Source of the DNA: Pseudomonas avellanae BPIC 631
GTDB taxonomy: Bacteria > Pseudomonadota > Gammaproteobacteria > Pseudomonadales > Pseudomonadaceae
Assembly (NCBI RefSeq): GCF_000444135.1
Contig: NZ_ATDK01000247.1
Location: 1-39,054, forward strand
Direction: 5' to 3'
Length of the DNA: 39,054 nt
Numbering within the stretch: position 1 is the first letter of the stretch; the number at the start of each line of letters is the position of its first letter. The translations under genes and the position numbers were made by a program. Below the pieces are notes generated by a model. It saw only the letters and a program-made list of their open reading frames with translations. It was not told where the DNA came from and did not search any database. Shown one piece after another: positions 8,398-18,132 of this stretch.

Positions 8398-9359
8398 TTC
8401 GCTCGGCACCTTCGAGCGAAGAACGCGAGGTCGTACGCCGGGCAGCCCAATGGCTGGCCCTGCTGGAATCCGGCGGGGCCAGCGAGGAAGATCACGCCAT
8501 GCTCCAGCACTGGCGCGACAGCTCCGCCAGCAACGAGCGGGCCTGGCAAAAGGCGCAACAACTGCAGCAGCGCTTCTTCGGCCTGCCCACTCACCTGGCC
8601 ATGGCCACCCTGGACCGCCCCGACAAGGCGCGGCGCACAGCGATCAAACGTGCCCTGGGTGCGGTGACGCTGGTGCCGGCGGTCTGGTTGCTGGGGCGGC
8701 AGTTGCCGCTGGATGTCTGGCGTGCCGACCTGCACACCTCGATTGGCGAGCACACGCGTGTTTCGCTGGCCGACGGCAGCACCCTACAGTTAAACACCGA
8801 CACTGCCGTGAATGTCGACCTCGGTGCCCGGCTGATTACGCTGGTGCGCGGGGAGATCGCACTTAAAGTGCCGGGCCGTGCGCCCTTGACCATCGACGGG
8901 CCGTATGGCCGCATCCTCGTCAGTCAAAGCGAAGTATGCGTGCGCCTCAATGAAACCGAATGCCGGGTTTCAGTGGTCAGCGGTGCGGTGCGGATTCAGC
9001 CCTCGCAAGGGCCTGAACTGACCCTCAAAGCGCTACAGCAGATCAGCCTGCAGCAAAGCGGAGCAGGGCCTGTCAGGGCCTTCGACGCGCTGTTGCCCGG
9101 CTGGCGCGACGGCGTGTTGACGGCGCAGAACCAGCCATTGGGCGACTTTCTGCGTGAACTTGGCCGCTATCGCCCGGGCCTGCTGCGCTGGGAGCCAGCG
9201 CTGGAAACCTTGCGGGTGACCGGCAGTTTCCAGATCGACAACACCGACCGCGTACTCTCGCTGCTGGCTGCCAGCCTGCCGGTCGAAGTGCAGATGCGTA
9301 CCCGCTACTGGGTCACGCTGACCCCTCGAAAAAACAGCGCTGTAAAAAATAACGCGTGA
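8394..9359 (+). CDS. FecR-like sigma regulator/transducer
   Basis: This is a 321-residue FecR family protein. It spans the inner membrane, holds the sigma factor in the cytoplasm and receives the signal from the receptor in the periplasm. The N-terminal cytoplasmic domain (about residues 10-60) has the FecR pattern AAQWLALLESG followed by LQHWRDSSASNERAWQKA. A hydrophobic stretch at about residues 85-100 is the likely membrane span. The FecR domain follows with IGEHTRVSLADGSTLQLNTDTAV (shown here in pieces: IGEHTRVSL, then LADGSTLQLNTDT) near residues 118-140. The start is the GTG at 8394 overlapping the sigma stop (GTGA), indicating coupled translation. No terminator separates it from the receptor 69 bases downstream. 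Confidence 0.9.
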   Translation: MIRSAPSSEEREVVRRAAQWLALLESGGASEEDHAMLQHWRDSSASNERAWQKAQQLQQRFFGLPTHLAMATLDRPDKARRTAIKRALGAVTLVPAVWLLGRQLPLDVWRADLHTSIGEHTRVSLADGSTLQLNTDTAVNVDLGARLITLVRGEIALKVPGRAPLTIDGPYGRILVSQSEVCVRLNETECRVSVVSGAVRIQPSQGPELTLKALQQISLQQSGAGPVRAFDALLPGWRDGVLTAQNQPLGDFLRELGRYRPGLLRWEPALETLRVTGSFQIDNTDRVLSLLAASLPVEVQMRTRYWVTLTPRKNSAVKNNA

Positions 9360-9428
9360 AGCCTGTCCCTTTTTTTTGTCTCGCTTGTCATTTCAGGTAA
9401 GTGAACAAAATACGAGAGCTTCCTTACC

Positions 9429-11831
9429 ATGCCCGCAGTGTCTCCCTACCGTTTGCGTCCGCTGTTGCAGTTCAGCCTGTTGCTGACATTGAGTTCCAGC
9501 CCTTTTTTTGCTTCTACCAGTTGGGCCGAAACCTCGGGCAAACGTGCCTACGAAGTGCCAGCCGGTAGCTTGAGCGCCGCGCTGACCCGCTTTGCAGGTC
9601 AGGCTGGCGTTAACCTGTCGGTAGACCCTGCATTGGTGAACGGTCGTAACAGTGCCGGTTTGAACGGCGACTTTGCGGTTGAGGAAGGTTTTGCACGCCT
9701 GCTGCAAGGATCTGGCCTGCAATTGGTGCCCGTCGGGGAGCAGGCCTACACACTGGTCCCGGCCCCGCAAGGCGCTGGCCTGCAACTCGCGCCCACCTCC
9801 ATTGTGGGTGACAGCGGTTCTACCGACGGCCAGGAATATGCCGGCGGTCAGGTGGCACGCAAGGGTTCGCAGGGCCTGCTGGGCTCGCGGGACTTCATGG
9901 AAACGCCGTTCAGCATGACCACCTACACCAAGGACGCGGTGAAGAACCAGCAAGCACGCACATTGGGTGATCTGGTTGCCAGCGACCCTTCAGTGCGGGC
10001 CACCAACCCGGCAGGCGGCCGGTACGAACAGTTCACCATTCGCGGTTTCAGCCTGTTCAACAGTGACGTTTCCTACAACGGCCTGTATGGCATCCTGCCC
10101 ACCTACACGATCGACATGGAAATGGCCGAACGGGTCGACATCCTCAAAGGACCGAGCCAGTTGATCAACGGCATTTCGCCACGCGGCAGTGTTGGCGGTG
10201 GCATCAACGTGGTGCCCAAGCGCGCAACCGACAAACCCATTACCGAACTCACCACCAGCTATGCCTCCAAGGGGCAGGCGGGTGCCGCCATTGATATCGG
10301 CCGGCGCTTCGGTGAAGACGACAAGTTCGGCATTCGTTTCAACGGCGTGAAGCAGTCTGGCGACACCGAATGGGATCACCAGAGCGTTGATCGTGACATG
10401 GCTGTGCTGGGTCTGGATTTCCGTGGTGAGCGCTTGCGTCTGTCTACCGACATCGGTCACACCGAACGCGACACCGACGCCCCGCAGGAGCGCGTGCAGA
10501 TTGGTGCAAACGCAATAGTGCCCAACGCCAACAAGGTGCGCGACAACTACGCGCAGTCCTGGAGCAAAGCCCGCACCCGGGACACCTTCGGCGCGGTCAA
10601 CGCCGAGTACGACGTCAGCGACTCGGTGATGCTGTACGGCGGCGTCGGCGTGCGTAAAAGTAACCACGAGTTTCTTCGCCATGCAGTATCAGTGACCAAC
10701 AATGCAGGTGACTTCAGCGTCCTGCCGCGTGACTTCACCCGTGACGAAAATGTCCGTACGGCCACCTTCGGGGTGCGCAACTGGTTCAATACCGGGCCGG
10801 TGAGCCACGAAGTCAATCTGGCCGCCAGCTCGTTCTACATGGACTTCGAAAACGGCGGCGCGCGCTATGCGGCAGCGCCGAGCAACCTGTTCAACCCGGT
10901 CGATACGCCGACACCCAGCAACCCGACCCGTCAGGACGCCAAGGTCTACACCGAAAACCGCTTCACCGCCCTGGCGCTGTCTGACACCCTGGGGTTCTTC
11001 GATGACCGCCTGCTGCTGACACTGGGCGCACGCTGGCAGCGGGTCAAGGTCGATGACTGGACCGATGATGTCAAAGGCGACACCGCTTACGACGAGGAAA
11101 AAATCTCGCCATCCGGCGGCATTCTGTACAAGGTGACCGACGATTTCTCGGTGTACGCCAACTACATGGAAGGCCTGAGCCAGGGCAAGATCGCGCCGTC
11201 GACTTCGATTAACGAGGACCAGATATTCCCGCCGTTCGTCAGCCGTCAGGTCGAGGTCGGGGCCAAGTATGACCTGGGGTCGTTCGCCTTTACCGCTGCG
11301 GTGTTCCGTATCAAGCAGCCTGCGTACGAGACCAATACCGCATCGCGGGTCTTTGGCCCGAATGGCAAGCGCCGCAACGACGGTGTCGAGTTGACCATGT
11401 TCGGCGAACCTGTTCAGGGCTTCCGCCTGCTGGGCGGGGTGATGTACATCGACAGCGAGCTGACCAACGCCGTCAACGGCACGTTCGATGGCAACCGCGC
11501 ACCGGCCACTCCCGAGTACAACGTCAACCTGGGCGCAGAATGGGATGTGCCAGGCGTCAACGGCCTGACCCTGACCGGGCGCGGTATTTATACCAGTTCG
11601 CAGTACCTGGACCAGGCCAACAGCAAAAGCATTGATTCCTCCGAACGGTTCGACGTGGGCGCGCGATATGCGTTCAAGGTCGATCAGAAGGACATCACGC
11701 TGCGGGCCAACGTCGAAAACGTGATGAACAAGTACTATTGGAGTTCGGCCGGAGCGTCGGATGACAGCGAGCCAGGTCTGACCCTGTCAACGCCGAGAAC
11801 CTACCTGCTTTCGGCAACCATCGGTTTCTGA
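9429..11831 (+). CDS. TonB-dependent siderophore receptor with STN signalling domain
   Basis: This is an 800-residue outer-membrane receptor, by position the ferric-achromobactin receptor. A signal peptide of about 35 residues is followed by a secretin/TonB short N-terminal (STN) domain, about residues 38-112. The STN domain begins YEVPAGSLSAALTRFAGQAG and marks a transducer that talks to the FecR-like protein. A TonB-box candidate lies near residues 120-126, the plug at about 150-270 (TLGDLVASDPSVRAT, RYEQFTIRGFSLFN, ERVDILKGPSQL), and the beta-barrel runs to a C-terminal phenylalanine. A small GC hairpin follows the stop. Siderophore specificity is inferred from the locus. No strong Fur box was seen in the 69 bases upstream, so expression may depend on AcsS or read-through. 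Confidence 0.92.
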   Translation: MPAVSPYRLRPLLQFSLLLTLSSSPFFASTSWAETSGKRAYEVPAGSLSAALTRFAGQAGVNLSVDPALVNGRNSAGLNGDFAVEEGFARLLQGSGLQLVPVGEQAYTLVPAPQGAGLQLAPTSIVGDSGSTDGQEYAGGQVARKGSQGLLGSRDFMETPFSMTTYTKDAVKNQQARTLGDLVASDPSVRATNPAGGRYEQFTIRGFSLFNSDVSYNGLYGILPTYTIDMEMAERVDILKGPSQLINGISPRGSVGGGINVVPKRATDKPITELTTSYASKGQAGAAIDIGRRFGEDDKFGIRFNGVKQSGDTEWDHQSVDRDMAVLGLDFRGERLRLSTDIGHTERDTDAPQERVQIGANAIVPNANKVRDNYAQSWSKARTRDTFGAVNAEYDVSDSVMLYGGVGVRKSNHEFLRHAVSVTNNAGDFSVLPRDFTRDENVRTATFGVRNWFNTGPVSHEVNLAASSFYMDFENGGARYAAAPSNLFNPVDTPTPSNPTRQDAKVYTENRFTALALSDTLGFFDDRLLLTLGARWQRVKVDDWTDDVKGDTAYDEEKISPSGGILYKVTDDFSVYANYMEGLSQGKIAPSTSINEDQIFPPFVSRQVEVGAKYDLGSFAFTAAVFRIKQPAYETNTASRVFGPNGKRRNDGVELTMFGEPVQGFRLLGGVMYIDSELTNAVNGTFDGNRAPATPEYNVNLGAEWDVPGVNGLTLTGRGIYTSSQYLDQANSKSIDSSERFDVGARYAFKVDQKDITLRANVENVMNKYYWSSAGASDDSEPGLTLSTPRTYLLSATIGF

Positions 11832-12155
11832 GTCAAACCAGCGGCCCAGGGAAGGGCCGGTATTGATGAGCGATAATCAAATTGCGTTATAAGCTGATCA
11901 ATTAATTCACTGTTGCAAAGCGGCCGTTATTCCAATGGCCTCTTTCAATAGCTTGAATATTCATAAAAAGCATCCACATTGATGCTGTCAAGTTAAACAA
12001 TACCGACCTGAACAGCGGTATGTTCGCGTGCCTGGTTATTTATAAAAAAGAAGACATTACCTTCATTTAAATTTCATCTTATTTTTCGAAACAACGGGTT
12101 GCACTTTTCAGGAAATGATAATAATTTGCATCCAGAATTTAGCGAGGGTTAACAG
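11832..12155. other. Intergenic promoter region upstream of the achromobactin operon
   Basis: This AT-rich, 324-base region lies between the receptor and acsF. Its start holds a 6-base GC inverted repeat (CGGCCC 11842-11847, GGGCCG 11854-11859) without a T-run, perhaps a weak 3'-end hairpin for the receptor mRNA. A GATAATCA at 11872-11879 matches only 10 of 19 Fur positions. The 3' end holds the stronger Fur-like site (listed separately). No reading frame of interest is present. Confidence 0.6.
12111..12129 (+). promoter_or_regulatory. Fur-box-like operator upstream of acsF
   Basis: This 19-base window matches the Fur consensus at 14 of 19 positions by hand count, including an uninterrupted run AATGATAAT. 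It ends 26 bases before the acsF ATG, where Fur binding would block the operon promoter or its early transcription. It is the best Fur-like site seen in the window and fits iron control of siderophore synthesis. Confidence 0.7.
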
Positions 12156-13532
12156 ATGTTGAATGATGGCTTATTGCACTCTACTACGTCCCAGAAAACC
12201 AATGCCAATTATCTGGACAGGCAAAGCAAGTTTGAATCCAATGTAAGAAGTTACCCGCGCAAGTTGCCACTGGCTATTGCCAAGGCGCACGGCGTATGGG
12301 TAACCGATGTAGAAGGCACCACCTACCTCGATTGCCTGGCCGGGGCGGGAACGTTGGCATTGGGGCACAACCATGAAGCAATCATGGCCAGCCTCGACAG
12401 CTTCCTGACCTCGGGAATGCCGATGCACACGCTGGACCTGACCACCGCGGTCAAGGACGCCTTCAGTGAAACCCTGCTTGGCCTGTTGCCAGGGCAAGGG
12501 CGCGATTACTGCCTGCAGTTCTGCGGCCCGTCCGGTGCCGATGCGGTCGAAGCCGCCATCAAGCTGGCCAAGACTGCCACCGGTCGCCATAACATCATCA
12601 GCTTTTCCGGCGCTTACCACGGCATGACCCACGGCGCCCTGGCGCTGACCGGCAACACCGCGCCGAAAAATGCCGTCGCCAACCTGATGCCTGGCGTGCA
12701 GTTCCTGCCGTACCCGCATGAATACCGTTGCCCGCTGGGCATTGGCGGCGAGGCAGGGGCCGAGGCGCTGAGTTACTACTTCACGCAGTTCATCGAAGAC
12801 GTCGAAAGCGGCGTGTCGCTGCCAGCGGCGGTGATCCTCGAGGCCGTGCAGGGCGAGGGCGGTGTCAATCCTGCGCCGGCTGCGTGGTTGCAGCAGATTC
12901 GCGAAGTGACCCGCAAACACGGCATCCTGCTGATTCTCGATGAAGTGCAGGCCGGTTTTGGCCGCACCGGCAAGATGTTTGCCTTCGAGCACGCCGGCAT
13001 CGAACCCGACGTTATTGTGATGTCCAAGGCGGTCGGTGGCGGCTTGCCACTGGCGGTCCTCGGCTTCAAACGCGAGTTCGACGCCTGGTCGCCGGGCAAT
13101 CACGCCGGCACCTTCCGTGGCAATCAGATGGCGATGGCAACAGGTCTTGCCACCCTTGAGGTGCTGCAACGCCAGAACCTGCCCGCCCAGGCTGCCAAGC
13201 GCGGGCAATGGCTCAGGGAACAGCTCGGTCTCTTGCAGCAGCGTTACCCGGCCATGGGCCAGGTGCGTGGGCGCGGGTTGATGCTGGGCATCGAGATTGT
13301 CGATGAGCGCCAACCGGCGGACCGTCTTGGCAGCTTCCCGATGGACCCGGAACTGGCGGTGGCCATTCAACAGCACTGTTTCAAACAGGGCCTGTTGCTT
13401 GAGCGCGGCGGCCGAAATGGCAATGTGATCCGGCTCTTGCCGCCGCTGATCATTACCGAAGAACAATGCCAACTGGTTATCCAGCGTTTTGAAGAAGCCC
13501 TGAAAGGTGCGCTGTCTCAAGTGCGTAAATAA
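12156..13532 (+). CDS. acsF: Diaminobutyrate--2-oxoglutarate aminotransferase, achromobactin synthesis
   Basis: This is a 458-residue class III PLP aminotransferase. It would turn aspartate 4-semialdehyde and glutamate into L-2,4-diaminobutyrate, a building block of achromobactin. Visible signatures are the [11 protein letters not shown] segment near residues 64-74, [18 protein letters not shown] (PLP-phosphate region), [14 protein letters not shown] with the cofactor aspartate, and [12 protein letters not shown] with the Schiff-base lysine. The [12 protein letters not shown] stretch follows. Start: ATG at 12156 with GAGGG 7 bases upstream. It is the first gene behind the Fur-like box and is followed by a 190-base gap with no other gene. 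The aminotransferase fold is certain; the substrate is assigned from the locus. Confidence 0.93.
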   Translation: MLNDGLLHSTTSQKTNANYLDRQSKFESNVRSYPRKLPLAIAKAHGVWVTDVEGTTYLDCLAGAGTLALGHNHEAIMASLDSFLTSGMPMHTLDLTTAVKDAFSETLLGLLPGQGRDYCLQFCGPSGADAVEAAIKLAKTATGRHNIISFSGAYHGMTHGALALTGNTAPKNAVANLMPGVQFLPYPHEYRCPLGIGGEAGAEALSYYFTQFIEDVESGVSLPAAVILEAVQGEGGVNPAPAAWLQQIREVTRKHGILLILDEVQAGFGRTGKMFAFEHAGIEPDVIVMSKAVGGGLPLAVLGFKREFDAWSPGNHAGTFRGNQMAMATGLATLEVLQRQNLPAQAAKRGQWLREQLGLLQQRYPAMGQVRGRGLMLGIEIVDERQPADRLGSFPMDPELAVAIQQHCFKQGLLLERGGRNGNVIRLLPPLIITEEQCQLVIQRFEEALKGALSQVRK

Positions 13533-13722
13533 CGCTGCGCGTTCATTGCGCTTATTAAATTGACCGTCAACGGCATCCTGCCGATGTGCAAGCCTGTACC
13601 GACTGTAGCGTTATTGTGCGGCAATCGATGCCTCATCCGTTGTTGCAGCGTCACCCAAGTTGCGATGCCCTTCAAGTACGGCGTCACTTAAACAGTCAGC
13701 GTAAAGCGATTGTGGAGCAGAC

Positions 13723-15507
13723 ATGACTAATACCGACCGCACCGTTTTATCAAACATGGTGAGCGAGCTGGCAACCACTCGTGCGTTACTCAACTGCCTG
13801 ATCAAAGAGTTCGCACTGCCCGAGAACTGCCTGCATTACACCTGGCCCGAAGGCATGCAGGGTATTGCCCCTGGCAGTTTCGTGGACGGCGGCCAATGGA
13901 AGGGCATCCCGCTGACCATCAGCCTGCCCAACCAGCAGCAGTTTTTCGTGCTGGTGGACCGCCGCGACCGTCTGGGCAGCCATCGCTACCTGTCCGATGT
14001 TTACGCACGCAACGGCAACAGCACCTGGCGCTGCCTGGCTTTTGCCGAATTTGCCCAGCAGTTGCTGACGGCGTGTGAGCACATGACCCGCGCCAGCAAC
14101 GACGAACTGCTGGATCAGGTTCTGCAAAGCCAGCACCTGACCGCTGCCATCGTGGCGCACAACATGACTGGCCAGCACCCGGCGCCGCTGAGCGGCTATC
14201 TGGCCAGCGAACAGGGTTTGTGGTTCGGCCATCCCAATCATCCGGCCCCCAAGGCGCGTCTGTGGCCTGCGCATCTGGCTCAGGAAACCTATGCGCCGGA
14301 GTTTCAGGCGCAGACCGCGCTGCACCTGTTTGAAGTGCCGCTGGACGGGCTGCGCATTACCGCCAATGGCTTGAGCGAAGCGCAGGTCATGGCCGGCTTC
14401 GCCGACCAGTCACGGGCTCGCCCGGACCACGCACTGGTCTGCATGCATCCGGTGCAGGCGCAACTGTTCATGCAGGATCGTCGCGTGCAGCGGCTCATCG
14501 AACTGGGCGAGATCGCCGACCTGGGCACCAGCGGCCCGCTGGCCAGCCCGACAGCCTCAATGCGCACCTGGTACATCGAGGGCCACGACTATTTCATCAA
14601 GGGCTCGCTGAATGTGCGCATTACCAACTGCGTCAGGAAAAACGCCTGGTACGAGCTGGAAAGCACGCTGATCATCGACGAGTTGTTTCAACGCTTGCAG
14701 CAGACACGCCCACAAACCCTGGGCGGGCTGTCCACTGTGGCTGAACCCGGCTCCATGAGCTGGGCGCCCAAAGGCGCCAGCGAGAGCGACGGCCACTGGT
14801 TCCGCGAGCAGACCGGCGCCATTCTGCGCGAGAACTTCTGCCGTCGTTCCGGCGCTGATTCCAGTGTGATGGCAGGCACGCTGTTTGCGCGCGATTTGCG
14901 TTCCCGGCCGCTGGTGCATGACTTCCTCGAGCGCTTCAACGGCGGCGAGCTTGAAGACGAACACCTGCTGAGCTGGTTCGACGCGTATCAGGCACTGCTG
15001 CTGCGTCCGGTCATGGCGTTGTTCTTCAATCATGGCGTGGTGATGGAGCCACACCTGCAGAACGCCGTGCTGATTCACGATAACGGCCAGCCGCAGCAGT
15101 TGCTGTTGCGCGACTTCGAAGGCGTCAAGCTGACCGAAGAGCTGGGCATCAAGGCGATTCAGGTCGGCCTGCACCCGCGCATTCGCCAGTCGTTGCTCTA
15201 CACCCGCGAGCAAGGCTGGAACCGCATCACCTATTGCCTGCTGATCAACAACCTGTCCGAAGCTGTGCTGGCCCTGAGCTGGGAGCGGCCGCATCTGGCA
15301 CCGTTGATGTGGCAAAAGGTCGAGCAGCAGTTGCAGCGTATCCGCGACGAACTGGTGCTGCCTGCGCCGGAGCTGGACGCACTGATTGCCGGCCAGTCGA
15401 TTGCCTGCAAGACCAACCTCAAGGTGCGTCTGGCCGCCAAGGCCGACCGTGAGGCCAATTATGTACGCCTGGCGTCCCCGTGGAGCACGGAGGCTCGTTA
15501 TGCATAA
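13723..15507 (+). CDS. acsD: NIS synthetase AcsD (citrate--serine condensation)
   Basis: This is a 594-residue NRPS-independent siderophore synthetase of the IucA/IucC family. From published work on Dickeya AcsD, this type-A enzyme adenylates citrate and condenses it with L-serine. The ATP-binding motif Ser-x-Arg-Thr is at S279, R281 and T282. The acid-histidine motif ExHxQN has E442 and H444. As I recall, these are the same residue numbers as in the characterised enzyme, which supports both the identity and the start. The ATG at 13723 follows GGAG at a suitable spacing. The 3' end overlaps acsE by 8 bases. The enzyme is cytoplasmic and all family motifs seem intact. Confidence 0.94.
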   Translation: MTNTDRTVLSNMVSELATTRALLNCLIKEFALPENCLHYTWPEGMQGIAPGSFVDGGQWKGIPLTISLPNQQQFFVLVDRRDRLGSHRYLSDVYARNGNSTWRCLAFAEFAQQLLTACEHMTRASNDELLDQVLQSQHLTAAIVAHNMTGQHPAPLSGYLASEQGLWFGHPNHPAPKARLWPAHLAQETYAPEFQAQTALHLFEVPLDGLRITANGLSEAQVMAGFADQSRARPDHALVCMHPVQAQLFMQDRRVQRLIELGEIADLGTSGPLASPTASMRTWYIEGHDYFIKGSLNVRITNCVRKNAWYELESTLIIDELFQRLQQTRPQTLGGLSTVAEPGSMSWAPKGASESDGHWFREQTGAILRENFCRRSGADSSVMAGTLFARDLRSRPLVHDFLERFNGGELEDEHLLSWFDAYQALLLRPVMALFFNHGVVMEPHLQNAVLIHDNGQPQQLLLRDFEGVKLTEELGIKAIQVGLHPRIRQSLLYTREQGWNRITYCLLINNLSEAVLALSWERPHLAPLMWQKVEQQLQRIRDELVLPAPELDALIAGQSIACKTNLKVRLAAKADREANYVRLASPWSTEARYA

Positions 15508-16708
15508 GCTGCCTGAAACCGTACTGGGCGCCATCCACGAGGCCCGCGCGCTCGAACGCGACCCGCTGGCAGCGTTCATCTACGACCTGGACGCACTGCA
15601 GCAGCATGTCAGCGAAGTCATGGCGGCGCTACCGGCTGGCGTGGAGCTGTATTACGCAATCAAGGCCAACAGCGAAGCGTTGATGCTTGAGACCCTGGCC
15701 CCTCTGGTCAGCGGTTTCGAAATTTCCTCAGGCGGCGAGATCGAGCGGGTCATGGCCTGCCCGACGCGCAAGCCCTACGTGTTTTCCGGCCCCGGCAAAC
15801 TCGACTCGGACCTGCGCTCGGCGCTGCTCAACAAGGTCGAAGCCGTTCACCTGGAAAGCCTCAACGAGATCCAGCGTCTGCAGCATCTGGCTGAACAAAC
15901 AGGGCGCGTGCAGCCGGTGTTCATCCGCATCAATCCACAGCTACCGGCAGCACAATCGAGCAGGCTGGCGATGGCCGGGACCGCGACCCCGTTCGGCATC
16001 GACGAAGCGGATCTGGCCGAAGCCGTGCGCCTTGTGGACAGCGCCACGCACCTGACGCTCAAGGGGTTCCATGTACACGCCATGTCACACCAGATGTCGG
16101 TCGAGCGCCACGAGCAGCTGCTGGATTTCTACCTGCAACGCTGGCAGGCATGGAAAGCGCTGGCGCGTCACCCCGAGCAACTGACTCATTTCAACGTCGG
16201 CGGCGGCATTGGCGTCGATTACCTGAACAGCCAACAATTCGACTGGCAGCGCCTGTGTCGCTACCTGGAAAAACGCTTGGGCGAGCAGCCTGACGCGCCG
16301 ATCCTGCGTTTCGAGCCGGGACGCTTCATCAGTGCGTATTGCGGCTATTACGTGATCGAGGTGCTGGACCGCAAAACCAGTCACGGTGAGCATTTTCTGG
16401 TCTGCCGGGGCGGTACGCACCAGTTCCGCCTGCCGGTTGCGCAGAGCCATGATCATCCGGTTATCCACTTGCCGAGCGTGCCACCGACCGCTGCGTCGTC
16501 TGAACAGGCGTACACCGTTGTCGGCCAGTTGTGTACGCCCAAAGACGTGCTGAGCCGTCGCCAGCCCTTCAGCGGCGTGAACATTGGCGACCTGCTGGTC
16601 CTGCCGATGGCGGGCGCCTATGGCTACAACATCTCGCACGCCGACTTTCTGTGCCATCCCAGACCGCCACAGCACTTTGTGCGCAACGGCGAACGGGTCA
16701 GCCAATGA
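15500..16708 (+). CDS. acsE: PLP-dependent decarboxylase AcsE
   Basis: This is a 402-residue fold-III PLP decarboxylase related to diaminopimelate/ornithine decarboxylases. In the achromobactin pathway it is proposed to decarboxylate the citryl-bound serine, giving the ethanolamine part. The cofactor lysine lies in YYAIKANSE (about residue 56). The glycine-rich phosphate-binding loop is FNVGGGIGVDYL, followed by RFEPGRFISAYCGYYV and the late GQLCTPKDVL segment containing the second-subunit active-site cysteine. The start is the ATG at 15500, with GGAGG at 15489-15493. A longer in-frame opening to 15386 lies inside acsD. The stop overlaps the MFS gene by 4 bases. Confidence 0.92.
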   Translation: MHKLPETVLGAIHEARALERDPLAAFIYDLDALQQHVSEVMAALPAGVELYYAIKANSEALMLETLAPLVSGFEISSGGEIERVMACPTRKPYVFSGPGKLDSDLRSALLNKVEAVHLESLNEIQRLQHLAEQTGRVQPVFIRINPQLPAAQSSRLAMAGTATPFGIDEADLAEAVRLVDSATHLTLKGFHVHAMSHQMSVERHEQLLDFYLQRWQAWKALARHPEQLTHFNVGGGIGVDYLNSQQFDWQRLCRYLEKRLGEQPDAPILRFEPGRFISAYCGYYVIEVLDRKTSHGEHFLVCRGGTHQFRLPVAQSHDHPVIHLPSVPPTAASSEQAYTVVGQLCTPKDVLSRRQPFSGVNIGDLLVLPMAGAYGYNISHADFLCHPRPPQHFVRNGERVSQ

Positions 16709-18111
16709 GTGTGAACGTTCCACGCAGTTGGGTGGTGATCAACGTGCTGCTCGGCACGCTGACGGTCAGCCTGAGCAACAGTTCGCTCAACCCGGCGCTG
16801 CCGACGTTCATGGAGGCGTTTCAGATCGGCCCGTTGCTTGCCACCTGGATCGTCGCAGGCTTCATGACCAGCATGGGCATGACCATGCCGCTGACCAGCT
16901 TTCTCAGTCAGCGGATCGGCCGCAAACGCCTGTACCTATGGGGTGTGGCGCTGTTCGTCGGCGGCTCGTTGCTGGGCGCGATGGCCAATTCCATCGCCTT
17001 GGTGATCACTGCGCGCGTAGTGCAGGGTGTGGCCAGCGGGCTGATGATTCCGCTGTCGCTGGCGATCATCTTCTCGGTCTACGAAAAGCACGAACGGGGC
17101 AGGGTGACCGGGTTGTGGAGCGCAGCGGTAATGCTCGCTCCGGCGCTGGGCCCGCTGTGCGGCAGCCTGTTGCTGGAGTGGTTCAGCTGGCGCTCGCTGT
17201 TCCTCATGAACGTGCCCATCGGCTTGCTGGCCTTGCTGCTGGGCATCGGCGTACTGCCGGACTCGGAGCCTGCCGAACGCAAGCCGTTCGACCTGATCGG
17301 CTACCTGCTGATTGCGTCGGGCATTGGCCTGTTGATGATCGCCATCAGCCGCATGCATCACGCCCAAGCGCTGCTCGATCCGTTCAATCAGGGCATGGTG
17401 CTGGTCGCCGTGGCCTGCCTGATCGCTTTTGTGCGGGTGGAACTGCGCCGTGAAGCGCCGCTGCTCAATCTGCGCCTGTTCAACCTGCGCGGTTACCGTT
17501 TGAGCGTGATCATTGCCGTGGTGCAATCGGTGGGCATGTTCGAGTGCCTGGTGCTGTTGCCGCTGCTGGTTCAGACCGTGCTCGGTTACAACCCCATCTG
17601 GACTGGCCTGGCGCTGCTGTGCACCGCTGCGTTCGCCAGCCTGTTCGGGCAGTGGGGCGGCAAGGCGCTGGACCGTCACGGCCCGCGCACCGTGGTCGCC
17701 ATCGGTCTGTTGCTGACCGGTTTTTCAACCCTGGCACTGGGCATGCTCAGCGCCCATGCGTCGATTGGCGTGGTGTTCGTACTGATGATGGTGCGCGGCG
17801 CGGGCCTAGGGCTTTCCTACATGCCGGTCACCACCGCAGGGCTCAATGCCTTGCCCGAACCGATGGTCACGCAGGGCGCCGCGATGAACAACATCTCCCG
17901 CCGTCTGGTCGCGTCGCTGGCCATTGTCATCGCCTCACTCTGGCTGGAATTTCGCCTCAATAGCGCAGGACCGCTCGCCACGCCGTCGGCCATCAGCGAG
18001 GTGTTCATCGTCACCGGCGTGCTGATCCTGCTGGCGCTGCCCTGTGCGTGGCGCTTCCCCCTTAACGACGAGCGCGCCGAGGCCCAGCCCGACGCGGTCC
18101 AATCCCGATAA
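16705..18111 (+). CDS. yhcA: MFS exporter of the achromobactin locus (YhcA-like)
   Basis: This is a 468-residue major-facilitator transporter of the DHA2/EmrB drug-proton antiporter type, with about 14 hydrophobic segments. Its position between synthetic genes suggests it secretes achromobactin across the inner membrane. The family motif after helix 2 is LSQRIGRKRLYLWG (about residues 64-77). A motif-C-like segment appears as AAVMLAPALGPLCGSLL near residues 140-156, characteristic of antiporters. The ATG at 16705 overlaps the acsE stop (ATGA); the longer opening from 16531 lies within acsE. The substrate is inferred from context; homologues at this position are named YhcA. Confidence 0.88.
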   Translation: MSVNVPRSWVVINVLLGTLTVSLSNSSLNPALPTFMEAFQIGPLLATWIVAGFMTSMGMTMPLTSFLSQRIGRKRLYLWGVALFVGGSLLGAMANSIALVITARVVQGVASGLMIPLSLAIIFSVYEKHERGRVTGLWSAAVMLAPALGPLCGSLLLEWFSWRSLFLMNVPIGLLALLLGIGVLPDSEPAERKPFDLIGYLLIASGIGLLMIAISRMHHAQALLDPFNQGMVLVAVACLIAFVRVELRREAPLLNLRLFNLRGYRLSVIIAVVQSVGMFECLVLLPLLVQTVLGYNPIWTGLALLCTAAFASLFGQWGGKALDRHGPRTVVAIGLLLTGFSTLALGMLSAHASIGVVFVLMMVRGAGLGLSYMPVTTAGLNALPEPMVTQGAAMNNISRRLVASLAIVIASLWLEFRLNSAGPLATPSAISEVFIVTGVLILLALPCAWRFPLNDERAEAQPDAVQSR

Positions 18112-18132
18112 TTTTTCGTTCGAGGTATGAAC

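Noticed and set aside
11866..11884. Possible third Fur box around GATAATCA
   Set aside because: Only 10 of 19 consensus positions match outside an otherwise AT-rich stretch; the site at 12111-12129 is clearly better.
12171..13520. 449-codon open frame on the minus strand
   Set aside because: Antisense to acsF with the same shadow composition; the + strand protein carries all aminotransferase motifs.
14557..15579. 340-codon open frame on the minus strand
   Set aside because: Antisense to acsD and acsE, with no recognisable motifs.
18127..18132. Alternative acsC start at 18127
   Set aside because: The GAGGT ribosome site would nearly touch it; the ATG at 18133 has proper spacing.
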